Source of the DNA: Providencia sneebia DSM 19967
Lineage (GTDB): Bacteria > Pseudomonadota > Gammaproteobacteria > Enterobacterales > Enterobacteriaceae
Assembly: GCF_000314895.2 (NCBI RefSeq)
Contig: NZ_CM001773.1
Coordinates: forward strand, 2,746,855-2,810,854
Length of the DNA stretch: 64,000 nucleotides
Reading direction: 5' to 3'
Of this stretch, positions 51,377 to 60,164 are shown piece by piece; position 1 is the stretch's first letter, and each line of letters begins with the position of its first letter. Position numbers and translations under genes: made by a program. Below the pieces are notes generated by a model that saw only the letters and a list, made by a program, of their open reading frames with translations, ran no database searches and was not told the origin of the DNA.

Positions 51377-52888
51377 ATGGAACAGATTAATAACTTCATT
51401 GGTGGTGAGATTGTATCCAGTAAAAGTGGGCGTTTTGCCCCAGTATTTAACCCTGCAACAGGTGAACAAATTGCACAAGTGGGGTTAAGTAGCGCCGATG
51501 AAACAAAAGCAGCAATACAAGTCGCACAAGCAGCATTTCCAAAATGGTCAAAACTTTCACCATTAAAACGCTCTCGTATTCTATTTAAATTCAAAGCATT
51601 ACTTGAAGATAATATGGATGATTTGGCGCGTCTCATTTCTAAAGAGCATGGTAAAGTCTTCTCTGATGCTGTTGGTGAATTAACCCGAGGTCTTGAAGTT
51701 GTTGAATTTGCTTGTGGTATCCCTCACTTACAAAAAGGTGAGCATTCTGCCAATGTCGCAACTGGCGTAGATTCACACTCATTGATGCAGCCATTAGGCG
51801 TTTGTGCTGGAATTACACCATTTAACTTCCCAGCAATGGTGCCAATGTGGATGTTCCCGATCGCCATTGCAGCGGGTAACACCTTTATTTTAAAACCTTC
51901 TGAAAAAGATCCCTCTTTAGCGATTGCTCTCGCTAAACTTTTGAAAGAGGCAGGTTTACCTGATGGCGTATTTAACGTTGTTCAAGGCGATAAAGAAGCC
52001 GTTGATGTGCTATTAACAGATCCCGCTATTCAAGCGGTTAGCTTTGTAGGTTCAACTCCTATTGCAGAATATATTTATTCAACCGCTTCTGCTCATGGTA
52101 AGCGTTGTCAAGCATTAGGCGGAGCGAAAAACCATTGTATTTTGATGCCAGATGCTGATTTAGGCCAAGCAACAAATGCAATTATGGGTGCCGCATTCGG
52201 TGCCGCAGGTGAACGTTGCATGGCGTTATCCATTGTTTTAGCTGTAGGTGATGAAACAGCTGATGCTCTAATTGCTAAGTTAAAAGAACAAATTGCCAAC
52301 ATGAAAGTGGGCCCAGGCATTACCGACGGTAAAGAAAATGATATGGGACCTGTCATTTCTGCTCAACATAAAGCAAAAATTTGTGACTATATTACGAGTG
52401 GTGAAAAACAAGGGGCGACTTTATTAGTTGATGGTCGTGAATTTCAAGTTACAGGATTTGAAAATGGCTATTTCGTAGGTCCTACATTATTTGATAATGT
52501 CACACCAGAAATGGACATTTATAAAGATGAAATTTTTGGCCCTGTACTCGCTATTGTTCGTGTGCCTGATTTTGAAACTGGCTTGAAGTTAATCAACCAA
52601 CATGAATATGGAAATGGAACTGCTATCTTTACCCGAGATGGTGAGACAGCCCGCGAATTTCAAGAAAATGTACAAGCAGGCATGGTTGGTATCAACATTC
52701 CGATCCCTGTACCAATGGCATTTCATAGCTTTGGTGGTTGGAAACGCTCAATTTTCGGTCCTTTAAATGTGCATGGAAATGATGGTGTTCGTTTCTATAC
52801 TCGCATGAAAACTGTTACAAGTCGTTGGCCTGCAAGTGTACGTTTAGAGCATCACGAAAGTAGTTTCACAATGCCAACCATGGAATAA
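51377..52888 (+). CDS. iolA: methylmalonate-semialdehyde dehydrogenase (CoA-acylating), IolA
   Basis: IolA turns malonate semialdehyde into acetyl-CoA and CO2, the last step of inositol breakdown (MmsA family). It has 503 residues (B. subtilis IolA 487). ALDH motifs: ITPFNFPAMVPMWMFPIAIA near 146, VGSTPIAEYIYSTA, and the catalytic C281 in GAAGERCMALS; the MMSDH-type NIPIPVPMAFHSFGGWKRS is near the C-terminus. GAGAGG lies 7-8 nt before the ATG. iolD follows 12 bp after the stop. Confidence 0.96.
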   Translation: MEQINNFIGGEIVSSKSGRFAPVFNPATGEQIAQVGLSSADETKAAIQVAQAAFPKWSKLSPLKRSRILFKFKALLEDNMDDLARLISKEHGKVFSDAVGELTRGLEVVEFACGIPHLQKGEHSANVATGVDSHSLMQPLGVCAGITPFNFPAMVPMWMFPIAIAAGNTFILKPSEKDPSLAIALAKLLKEAGLPDGVFNVVQGDKEAVDVLLTDPAIQAVSFVGSTPIAEYIYSTASAHGKRCQALGGAKNHCILMPDADLGQATNAIMGAAFGAAGERCMALSIVLAVGDETADALIAKLKEQIANMKVGPGITDGKENDMGPVISAQHKAKICDYITSGEKQGATLLVDGREFQVTGFENGYFVGPTLFDNVTPEMDIYKDEIFGPVLAIVRVPDFETGLKLINQHEYGNGTAIFTRDGETAREFQENVQAGMVGINIPIPVPMAFHSFGGWKRSIFGPLNVHGNDGVRFYTRMKTVTSRWPASVRLEHHESSFTMPTME

Positions 52889-52900
52889 ATGGAGACCCGT

Positions 52901-54836
52901 ATGAATAAGCAGAAAATGACCACAGCTCAAGCATTGGTGAAGTTTCTTAATCAACAATATGTTGACGTCGATGGTAAGCAGTATCCGTTTATTCAGGGAA
53001 TATTTACGATTTTTGGCCATGGTAATGTTGTAGGTTTAGGACAGGCGCTGGAAGAAGCGCCTGGACACCTGCGTGTTTATCAAGGATGTAATGAACAAGG
53101 CATGGCGCATATTGCGACAGGTTTTGCAAACAAAAAAACGTAAACAAATTATTGCGGTCACCTCTTCTGTTGGACCTGGTGCAGCAAATATGATCACAGC
53201 CGCTGCTACCGCCACAGCAAACCGCATCCCTTTATTATTATTACCCGGTGATACTTTCGCCACACGCCAGCCTGATCCCGTTTTACAACAAGTAGAACAA
53301 TATGGTGATGGTACAATTAGTACTAATGACTGCTTCCGACCTGTATCTCGTTATTGGGATAGAATTTCGCGGCCAGAACAGTTAATGGCGGCCATGGTCA
53401 ATGCGATGCGTGTATTAACTGATCCTGCTGATACAGGTGCAGTGACAATTTGTTTACCACAAGATGTACAAGGCGAAGCTTGGGAGTTCCCTGACTATTT
53501 CTTTGAAAAACGAGTTCATCGTATTGAGCGCAGACCCCCAACTACGGTCAGTATAGAAGAAGCAATTAAACTGATCCAACGGAAGAAAAAACCATTATTA
53601 ATTTGTGGTGGTGGAGTTCGCTACTCAGAAGCCCATGATGTATTTTTACAATTTGCAGAAGATTACCAGATCCCATTTGGTGAAACGCAAGCAGGTAAAA
53701 GTGCTGTCGTTGCTAGCCATCCATTAAATGTCGGCGGTATCGGTACCACAGGCGGTCTTGCGGCAAACCTACTTGCTAAAGATGCGGACTTAATTATTGG
53801 TGTTGGTACACGTTTTACTGATTTCACTACAGCTTCTAAGTCATTATTTAGTCATCCTAATGTTGAATTCCTAAATATTAATGTTGCCGAATTTGATGCT
53901 ATTAAATTAGATGCACTAACCGTCGTTGCTGATGCAAAAGAAGCATTGCAAACACTGGATAGCAAGCTGAAAAATACTGATTATCAAGCCCTGTGGGGAG
54001 ATGAAATACAAAATGCTAAACAACAATGGGCTACAGAAATGGATCGCCTATTTAGCATCCAATATCGCCCATTAGATTTTGTCCCAGAAATCTCAGGTCA
54101 CCTTGATGATAAGTTGGAAGAATATAAAACAACATTAGGAACGGAACTCGCACAAACGCGCGTGTTAGGACTGATGCAGCAACATATTGAAGATGATGCA
54201 ATTATTGTTGGTGCCGCAGGGTCGCTGCCGGGTGATTTACAACGAATTTGGTTACCAAAACACCGCGATACTTACCATCTTGAATATGGTTATTCTTGCA
54301 TGGGATATGAAATCGCTGCGGCTGTTGGTGCAAAAATTGCTTCACCAAATCAATCAGTATATGCAATGGTTGGTGATGGTTCATATCTAATGCTTCATAG
54401 CGAATTACAAACTGCTATCCAAGAGAACCTTAAAATAACCATTTTATTGTTTGATAATGCAGGATTTGGTTGCATCAATAATTTGCAAATGAGTCAAGGT
54501 ATGGGCAGTTTTGGCACAGAAAATCGTCATCGAAACCCACAAACGGGCATGATGGACGGACCTCTAGTCCAAGTGGATTTCGCTAAAAACGCCGAAAGTT
54601 ATGGATGCAAGAGCTACCGTGTCCATGATGAACAGCAGCTAATTAACGCGTTAGAAGATGCAAAATCGCATTCTGGATGTGTGTTGATTGACATTAAAGT
54701 GTTACCAAAAACAATGACTAATGGTTATGAAGCTTGGTGGCGAACCGGTACTGCTCAAGTTGCTAAAAAGCCAGAAATCGTGGCGGCAGCTGAAAAAATT
54801 AAAGATATGGTTGAACATAAAGTACGTCTTTATTAA
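52901..54836 (+). pseudogene. iolD: 3D-(3,5/4)-trihydroxycyclohexane-1,2-dione acylhydrolase IolD, frameshifted
   Basis: IolD is a thiamine-diphosphate enzyme that opens the ring of trihydroxycyclohexanedione. Start: ATG 52901 with GGAG 6 nt upstream. Residues 1-80 ([56 protein letters not shown]) are in one frame, which stops at 53143; from about 53140 the protein continues in another frame ([20 protein letters not shown] ... ThDP motif [20 protein letters not shown]). The break is in a run of seven A (53132-53138); six A would restore a 644-residue protein (B. subtilis 637). All other family blocks are intact, so the lesion is recent or a sequencing error. Confidence 0.88.
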
Positions 54837-55002
54837 CTATTTTGATTGTTTAAGCTCAACAGAGATCACTCGACGGTAGTTTTGCCGTTGAGGGATTTTC
54901 TGTAAGCTTTAGCGAGTCGTTAGAAGTAACAAGGTCGGAAGTTAATGGAAGTTTTGTATTCATTTTATAATTCATAGTGTTCAACACTAATCATTTTTTT
55001 AT

Positions 55003-55027
55003 ACCCAGCCTTTGCTGGGTTTTTTTA
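55003..55027 (+). terminator. Terminator after iolD
   Basis: ACCCAGC-CTTT-GCTGGGT followed by seven T. It ends the iolA-iolD transcript. Confidence 0.9.
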
Positions 55028-55256
55028 TGGTTTTTTTAGTTTAAAAAATTATTTAATGAAATGTATGTTTTTAAATTTTAACTAAAAAATGAAAAAATTA
55101 AATAACCATAAAATAAAACGCTATCCCATACATATTTTACTGTCAGATACTGAGTACTTACATTATTAATTTGTGATCTGACTAACACTAAAAATACACT
55201 TTAATGTAACATTTGTTATCTAGCACTCAAAAACATAATTTCCAAAAAATTATGAA

Positions 55257-55284
55257 TTGAAATGAACGTTTTATTTGGTATATT
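55257..55284 (+). promoter_or_regulatory. predicted iolG promoter
   Basis: TTGAAA, 16-bp spacer, TATATT, 46 bp before the iolG start. The -35 hexamer and following TGAA are shared with the iolA and iolC promoters, but the spacer lacks the clean inverted repeat. Confidence 0.45.
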
Positions 55285-55329
55285 CCGTAGTATCCAAATA
55301 GTGGATTTAAAGTATCAAGGAGCATTTGA

Positions 55330-56316
55330 ATGTTCAATATAGCACTATTCGGCGCGGGACGTATCGGACAGGTTCATGCTGTTAATATCGCCGGCCATAA
55401 AGAAACGACACTTTATTCTGTCATTGACCCTTATCAACCTAATGCAGTTGCTTTGGCAGAAAAATATCAAGCAAAAGTGCAAACCCCAGAAGAAGCTATG
55501 CAAGACCCAAATGTTGATGGTGTCTTAATTGCTTCCGCTACAGATACTCATGCTGATTTAATTGAGTTGGCAGCTAAAAATAAAAAAGTAATTTTTTGTG
55601 AGAAGCCTGTCCACCTCGATCTTGAACGTGTAAGACAATGCCTCAAAAGTGTTAAAGAAAATGACGTTCCATTATTCATTGGCTTTAACCGCCGTTACGA
55701 CCCTCAATTTCGCCATCTGAAAAATTTATTCCAACAAGGCGCTATTGGTAAAGCAGAATCATTAATAATTACTTCGCGCGATCCGTCACCACCACCAGCA
55801 GAATATGTCAAAGTTTCAGGCGGTATGTTTAGAGATATGACTATTCATGATTTCGATATGGCGAGATTCATGATTGGCGAAGAGCCTTGTTCTGTATTTG
55901 CTCAAGGCAGTAATGTTGTTGATCCTGCGATTGGACAAGCTGGCGATATAGATACTGCCTTTATTATATTGAAATTCCCTTCAGGCGCGATGGCAACCAT
56001 TTCCAATAGCCGCCGTTCAGGCTATGGCTATGACCAACGTATTGAACTTCATGGGGAAAAAGGACTATTAACAGCAGGAAATATAAAAGAAAATAGCGTT
56101 GAATTACTCAGTGAAGTTGGCTGTTTATCCGCAAAACCTGAGTACTTTTTCCTACAACGTTATAACGAAGCCTACAAAGCGGAATGGGAACATTTCGTTG
56201 ATATTTTAGCAGGTCGAGCAACATCAGAAACAACAGGCACAGATGGTGAACTTGCTCTATATCTCGCAGACAAAGCACTCGAGTCATTAAAAACGGGTAA
56301 AGAAGTTAAACTGTAA
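55330..56316 (+). CDS. iolG: inositol 2-dehydrogenase
   Basis: IolG oxidises myo-inositol to 2-keto-myo-inositol with NAD, the first step of the pathway. It belongs to the Gfo/Idh/MocA family and has 328 residues. The Rossmann motif ALFGAGRIGQVHAVNI is at the N-terminus; the EKP motif is E91-K92-P93, and the catalytic pair is D169 and H173 (MFRDMTIHDFDM). AAGGAG precedes the ATG by about 7 nt. It has its own promoter region and is followed by a hairpin. Confidence 0.94.
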   Translation: MFNIALFGAGRIGQVHAVNIAGHKETTLYSVIDPYQPNAVALAEKYQAKVQTPEEAMQDPNVDGVLIASATDTHADLIELAAKNKKVIFCEKPVHLDLERVRQCLKSVKENDVPLFIGFNRRYDPQFRHLKNLFQQGAIGKAESLIITSRDPSPPPAEYVKVSGGMFRDMTIHDFDMARFMIGEEPCSVFAQGSNVVDPAIGQAGDIDTAFIILKFPSGAMATISNSRRSGYGYDQRIELHGEKGLLTAGNIKENSVELLSEVGCLSAKPEYFFLQRYNEAYKAEWEHFVDILAGRATSETTGTDGELALYLADKALESLKTGKEVKL

Positions 56317-56714
56317 TTAGTCATTTTTACTATTTTATATCTGATTACCCATTAGCGGACGAGAAAAAACTTCTCGCCCGCCAATTAAAATAAATAGATT
56401 TATTTAATAAATTGAAAATTTAAATAAATAACATTGATATTCAATTTGTCACCTAAGGTAAATTTATAGCTATTTTTTGATTTTTCAATTTAATTTTATT
56501 TAATAAATTTAATTATTAATATTTATAAGCTCCGATTTTATATTTAAGAAAATAAATAATTCTTAATTCAGGTCTGAAGTTAACGAAGTTAGTGATTCAC
56601 ATCAGAGAGCCAAAAAATGTTTTCATTATTGAATATGTAATGAGTCGAAATTATTTAATTACTGAAAAAGCATTTTTTTGGTAGACATAATGATTCAAAT
56701 AATAAGGTAATAAT
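56317..56714. other. iolG-iolT intergenic region
   Basis: About 400 bp, very AT-rich. An imperfect 11-bp hairpin (56355-56381) follows iolG without a T run. The transporter promoter should lie in the second half. No gene seen. Confidence 0.5.
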
Positions 56715-58121
56715 ATGTCATTAATAATGAATCTCAATGAACAACAGAGGAAAAGGTTGCACCAGATCACATTGGTTGCAACCTTTGGCGGATTGCTTTT
56801 TGGTTATGACACCGGTGTAATTAATGGCGCATTTTCATCACTGAAAGAAAACATGGGACTAACACCAACTACTGAAGGGCTCGTGATGAGTGTCCTGTTA
56901 GTCGGTGCAGCATTAGGTAGTGTTTGTGGTGGACGGGTCGCTGACTTTATTGGACGCCGTACTTATTTGCTTTATCTTTCATTTCTATTCCTATTTGGTG
57001 CATTTTTATCAGCTGCTGCGCCGAATATAGAAATCCTTCTGATTGCTCGGTTTATTCTCGGTTTTGCCGTTGGTGGCGCATCTGTAACCGCACCGACATT
57101 TATCTCAGAAGTTGCCCCTACTGAAATGCGGGGAAAACTGACTGGGTTAAATGAAGTTGCCATTGTTATTGGGCAGCTTGCCGCTTTTGCTATTAACGCG
57201 GTTATTGGCTCAGTCTGGGGGCATTTACCTGATGTGTGGCGTTACATGTTATTGGTGCAAGCCGTCCCTGCCCTATGTCTATTATTTGGTATGTGGAAAG
57301 CACCAGAAAGTCCTCGCTGGTTAATGAGCAAGAACCGCCGCGAAGAAGCATTAAAAATTCTCAAACAAATTCGTCCAGAAAAACGAGCAATTCAAGAATA
57401 TGAAGATATTGTAACTTTGTTAGATGTTGAGGCCGCTGAAGCGCAGAAAAATCCTGATGCAAATAAGAAGTGCTTAGCATTAATCTTCAGTACACCTTGG
57501 ATTTTCAAATTAGTCTTAATTGGTATGGTGTGGGCTGCATTACAGCAAACCACGGGCGTTAACGTCATTATGTATTATGGTACTGAGATCCTCAAAACAG
57601 CTGGGTTCTCTGAACAAACCTCTCTTGTATTTAACGTATTAAATGGTGTTTTCTCTGTAGGTGGTATGGTTATCGGTGTACTTTTCCTCGTTGACCGCTT
57701 TAAACGTAAAACCCTCATTATTGGTGGTTTTGCTTTAATGGCCTCTTTACACTTATTAATCGCTGCAACCGATTATTTCTTAACTGGCGATGTAAAAGCG
57801 ACCTTAATCTGGTTACTCGGTGCTGTATTTGTTGGTGTCATGCAAGGTACTATGGGCTTCTTAACTTGGGTTGTACTAGCTGAACTCTTCCCACTTAAAA
57901 TTCGTGGGTTATCTATGGGGATCTCCGTGTTCTTCATGTGGATTATGAACGCTATCGTCAGCTATCTATTCCCAGTATTGCAAGCAGAACTTGGTTTAGG
58001 TCCAGTATTCTTGATTTTCGCCGTGATAAACTACTTAGCTATTGTCTTTGTGGTGAAATTGCTTCCTGAAACATCAAATAAATCATTAGAACAACTGGAA
58101 GAAGAATTATCATCAATGTAA
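56715..58121 (+). CDS. iolT: MFS sugar-porter family transporter, probable myo-inositol transporter (IolT type)
   Basis: 468 residues with 12 TM helices of the sugar porter family. Signatures are LLFGYDTGVINGAF (helix 1), GGRVADFIGRRTYLL (RxGRR-type loop), PTEMRGKLTGLNEVAIVIGQ, PESPRWLMSKNRREEA and the C-terminal PETSNKSLEQLEEEL. It looks most like IolT1/IolT2 transporters of Salmonella inositol islands. AAGG lies 7 nt before the ATG. Proton symport of myo-inositol is inferred from family and from its place between iolG and the other iol genes. Confidence 0.88.
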   Translation: MSLIMNLNEQQRKRLHQITLVATFGGLLFGYDTGVINGAFSSLKENMGLTPTTEGLVMSVLLVGAALGSVCGGRVADFIGRRTYLLYLSFLFLFGAFLSAAAPNIEILLIARFILGFAVGGASVTAPTFISEVAPTEMRGKLTGLNEVAIVIGQLAAFAINAVIGSVWGHLPDVWRYMLLVQAVPALCLLFGMWKAPESPRWLMSKNRREEALKILKQIRPEKRAIQEYEDIVTLLDVEAAEAQKNPDANKKCLALIFSTPWIFKLVLIGMVWAALQQTTGVNVIMYYGTEILKTAGFSEQTSLVFNVLNGVFSVGGMVIGVLFLVDRFKRKTLIIGGFALMASLHLLIAATDYFLTGDVKATLIWLLGAVFVGVMQGTMGFLTWVVLAELFPLKIRGLSMGISVFFMWIMNAIVSYLFPVLQAELGLGPVFLIFAVINYLAIVFVVKLLPETSNKSLEQLEEELSSM

Positions 58122-58172
58122 CCGTTGTATATTGATATAAATATACCGAATTAATTTTAAAGAGGGTTAGAT

Positions 58173-58601
58173 ATGATTGAACAACTGACCACAAGTAATT
58201 TGCATTTAGGTTGTCATGCAAGAAATAAAGCCGAAGTATTAAAAATGGTCGGCGCTGAGTTTAAAAAGAAAGGTTATGTCGATAGAGATTGTGTTCATTT
58301 CTTAGAGGAAAGGGAACGCCAAATATCCACATTTTTAGGTAACGGCATTACACTGCCACATTTACCTAAATCAGCTAACGATATTATTTTACATACTGGT
58401 GTTGAAATTTTCCAATTTCCTGATGGCGTGATCTGGGATAGAACAAATGTCATGTTTATTGCCATTGGTGTAATTGCTAAATCAAGAGAACATATTGATG
58501 TACTAAAGGAAATAGCATTAATTTTTAGTGATGAATTTATTGCTAATGCCTTATCACTCACCTCAAGTAAAGAAGAATTCTTAAGCATTCTTCAGCGCTA
58601 A
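58173..58601 (+). CDS. stand-alone PTS EIIA domain protein (mannitol/fructose type)
   Basis: 142 residues forming one EIIA domain of the fructose-mannitol type. The phosphorylated histidine is H63 in STFLGNGITLPHLPKSANDI; the rest follows the fold (VMFIAIGVIAKSREHIDVLK, ALSLTSSKEEFLSIL). No EIIB or EIIC is nearby; the gene lies 51 bp after the MFS transporter gene and is probably co-transcribed with it. A lone EIIA beside a proton-linked porter is more likely a regulator or phosphate acceptor than a transport component. A start 6 codons earlier is not available; AGAGGG precedes the region (58152). Confidence 0.82.
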   Translation: MIEQLTTSNLHLGCHARNKAEVLKMVGAEFKKKGYVDRDCVHFLEERERQISTFLGNGITLPHLPKSANDIILHTGVEIFQFPDGVIWDRTNVMFIAIGVIAKSREHIDVLKEIALIFSDEFIANALSLTSSKEEFLSILQR

Positions 58602-58612
58602 ATTGCCTTTAT

Positions 58613-58648
58613 AGATGGGGTCGCATAAAGATCCCATCTTTTATTTTA
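58613..58648 (+). terminator. Terminator after the EIIA gene
   Basis: AGATGGG and CCCATCT form a 7-bp stem with a 13-nt loop followed by TTTATTTTATC. Confidence 0.75.
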
Positions 58649-58807
58649 TCAATTTCACTTCTAGTTGTTTCATTTCATTTTATTTCATTCAAAAACACTT
58701 CATTTAAACCTTTCACGACTTTAGCGTTTTTTTATTTTCTTATTTATTAGCTAATTACAGAAAAACGAATGCCAGATCACATAATGAAATTAATATTCCC
58801 TCAATTC

Positions 58808-58836
58808 TTGAAAATGAAATAAATATTCCGTATAAC
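58808..58836 (+). promoter_or_regulatory. iolC-iolE promoter with operator-like repeat
   Basis: TTGAAA (58808-58813), 17-bp spacer, TATAAC (58831-58836). The block TTGAAAATGAAATAAA is identical to that before iolA, and the spacer holds TGAAAT-AAAT-ATTCCG, a degraded form of the same inverted repeat. It stands directly before the iolC remnant and would now drive iolE and iolB. Confidence 0.6.
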
Positions 58837-59125
58837 ATTATCATCAAATAAAAAATCGCAAGCGCTCTTACTGGATATTCAAGAGCGCGACCCTTATTGC
58901 CGCGGTGTTGTCCTATTAGGATTAGATGCACCACAAGCAGAACTGCAAGCAGGTTTTAATGCAGCAGCCGGAAAATCTATCGTGAAAGGATTTGCCGTAG
59001 GCAGAACTTTGTTTGGTAAACCTTCATTCGCGTGGATGAAAGGTGAAATCGACGACGACGAGCTCGTGCAAAAGATTAAATCAAATTACCTCAACCTGAT
59101 AGCCTTATGGCGTCAGCGTAAATAA
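58823..59125 (+). pseudogene. iolC: 3' remnant of iolC (5-dehydro-2-deoxygluconokinase)
   Basis: About 85 residues with strong similarity to the C-terminus of the long IolC (kinase plus DUF2090 aldolase-like) proteins: ERDPYCRGVVLLGLDAPQAE, SIVKGFAVGRTLFGKPSFAW, and YLNLIALWRQRK before the stop at 59125. The PfkB kinase domain and most of the DUF2090 domain are missing; family members have about 630 residues. The deletion joins promoter DNA to coding DNA between about 58837 and 58871. No start codon is left in frame before the homology. Kinase activity must be lost here unless supplied elsewhere. Confidence 0.82.
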
Positions 59126-59155
59126 TATTACTTTTACCTACACAGGAGCTTCATC

Positions 59156-60048
59156 ATGGCAATCCAACTTGGTATTAACCCTTTGACATGGACCAATGAT
59201 GATTTACCAACTTTAGGTGCTGAAACACCTTTAGAAACATGTCTGACAGAAGGCCGTCAGGCCGGATTTGCAGGTTTTGAATTAGGCAATAAATTCCCTC
59301 GTAAAGCAGAGGTTTTAGGTCCTATTTTAAAACAACACGATTTAGAACTCGTTTCAGGCTGGTATTCGGGTGAACTATTAACTCGCAGCGTAGAAGAAGA
59401 GATAGAAGCTGCACAAGAACACTTAGCACTATTACGTGATTTAGGTGCAAAAGTCATGGTTTTTGCTGAAGTTACTCACTGTATCCACGGCGATCAAAGC
59501 AAACCTGTTCATATGCGCCCTCTATTCCCAGCAGATAAGTGGGAAGAATATGGTAAAAAACTGACTGAATTTGCAAAATATACCTTATCTCAAGGCGTTA
59601 AAATTGCCTATCATCATCATATGGGAACCGTCATTGAATCCGCAGAAGATGTGGATAATTTAATGAAACATACGGGAGATGAAGTTGGTTTATTACTAGA
59701 TACGGGTCACTTGACCTTTGCTGGTGAAGATCCTGTTGCAGTTGCCAAACGCTGGGCAAAACGCATTAATCATGTTCATTGCAAAGATGTTCGTCCGGAT
59801 GTTCTACGTGATGTTAAAAACCGCAAAACGAGTTTCTTAGATGCCGTACTTGCAGGTGTCTTCACTGTTCCAGGTGATGGTTGTGTTGATTACCCAGAAG
59901 TGTTTAAAGTATTAAAAATAGCCAATATGTTAACGGTTGGTTAGTTGTAGAAGCAGAGCAAGACCCGGCAATTGCTCATCCTTTAACTTATGCAACTATG
60001 GGTTATAACAATCTTCATAAACTGGCAAAAGATGCGGGCTTAATCTAG
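59156..60048 (+). pseudogene. iolE: myo-inosose-2 dehydratase IolE, frameshifted near the C-terminus
   Basis: IolE dehydrates 2-keto-myo-inositol (TIM-barrel, xylose-isomerase-like). Residues 1-255 are intact: LGINPLTWTNDDLPTLGAET, LLLDTGHLTFAGEDPVAVAK, INHVHCKDVRPDVLRDVKNR, VPGDGCVDYPEVFKVLK. The frame then breaks at about 59925 and stops at 59944, while the expected tail (GWLVVEAEQDPAIAHPLTYA then TMGYNNLHKL) continues in another frame to TAG at 60048. Adding one base restores 297 residues, the length of B. subtilis IolE. The lost tail contributes conserved residues, so function is doubtful if the sequence is correct. An AGGAG ribosome binding site lies 8 nt before the ATG. Confidence 0.87.
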
Positions 60049-60164
60049 GTAATTTACTCGGTATCCATTTAAAATTTAAATAGTTAGATGGATACCATCA
60101 ATATTCAAACCATAAAAGGTAGGGCTTTTGTGGTTTGAATGATGTCAGATATAAGAGGAAAGTT

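Larger units (their letters stand above)
54837..55329. other. iolD-iolG intergenic region
   Basis: About 490 bp. A GC-poor hairpin (54870-54893, CTCGACGG/CCGTTGAG) and a strong terminator (55003-55027) come first, then a promoter-like region for iolG (near 55257-55284). No coding frame. Confidence 0.6.

Noticed and set aside
52889..53143. Reading the start of iolD as an independent 84-residue protein
   Set aside because: The sequence is the collinear N-terminus of IolD with the thiamine-diphosphate family blocks; the break is a single base in an A-run.
58668..58690. TTTCAT-rich direct repeats as an IolR binding array
   Set aside because: The stretch is simple low-complexity sequence after a terminator, and half-sites are not arranged as in the iolA promoter dyad.
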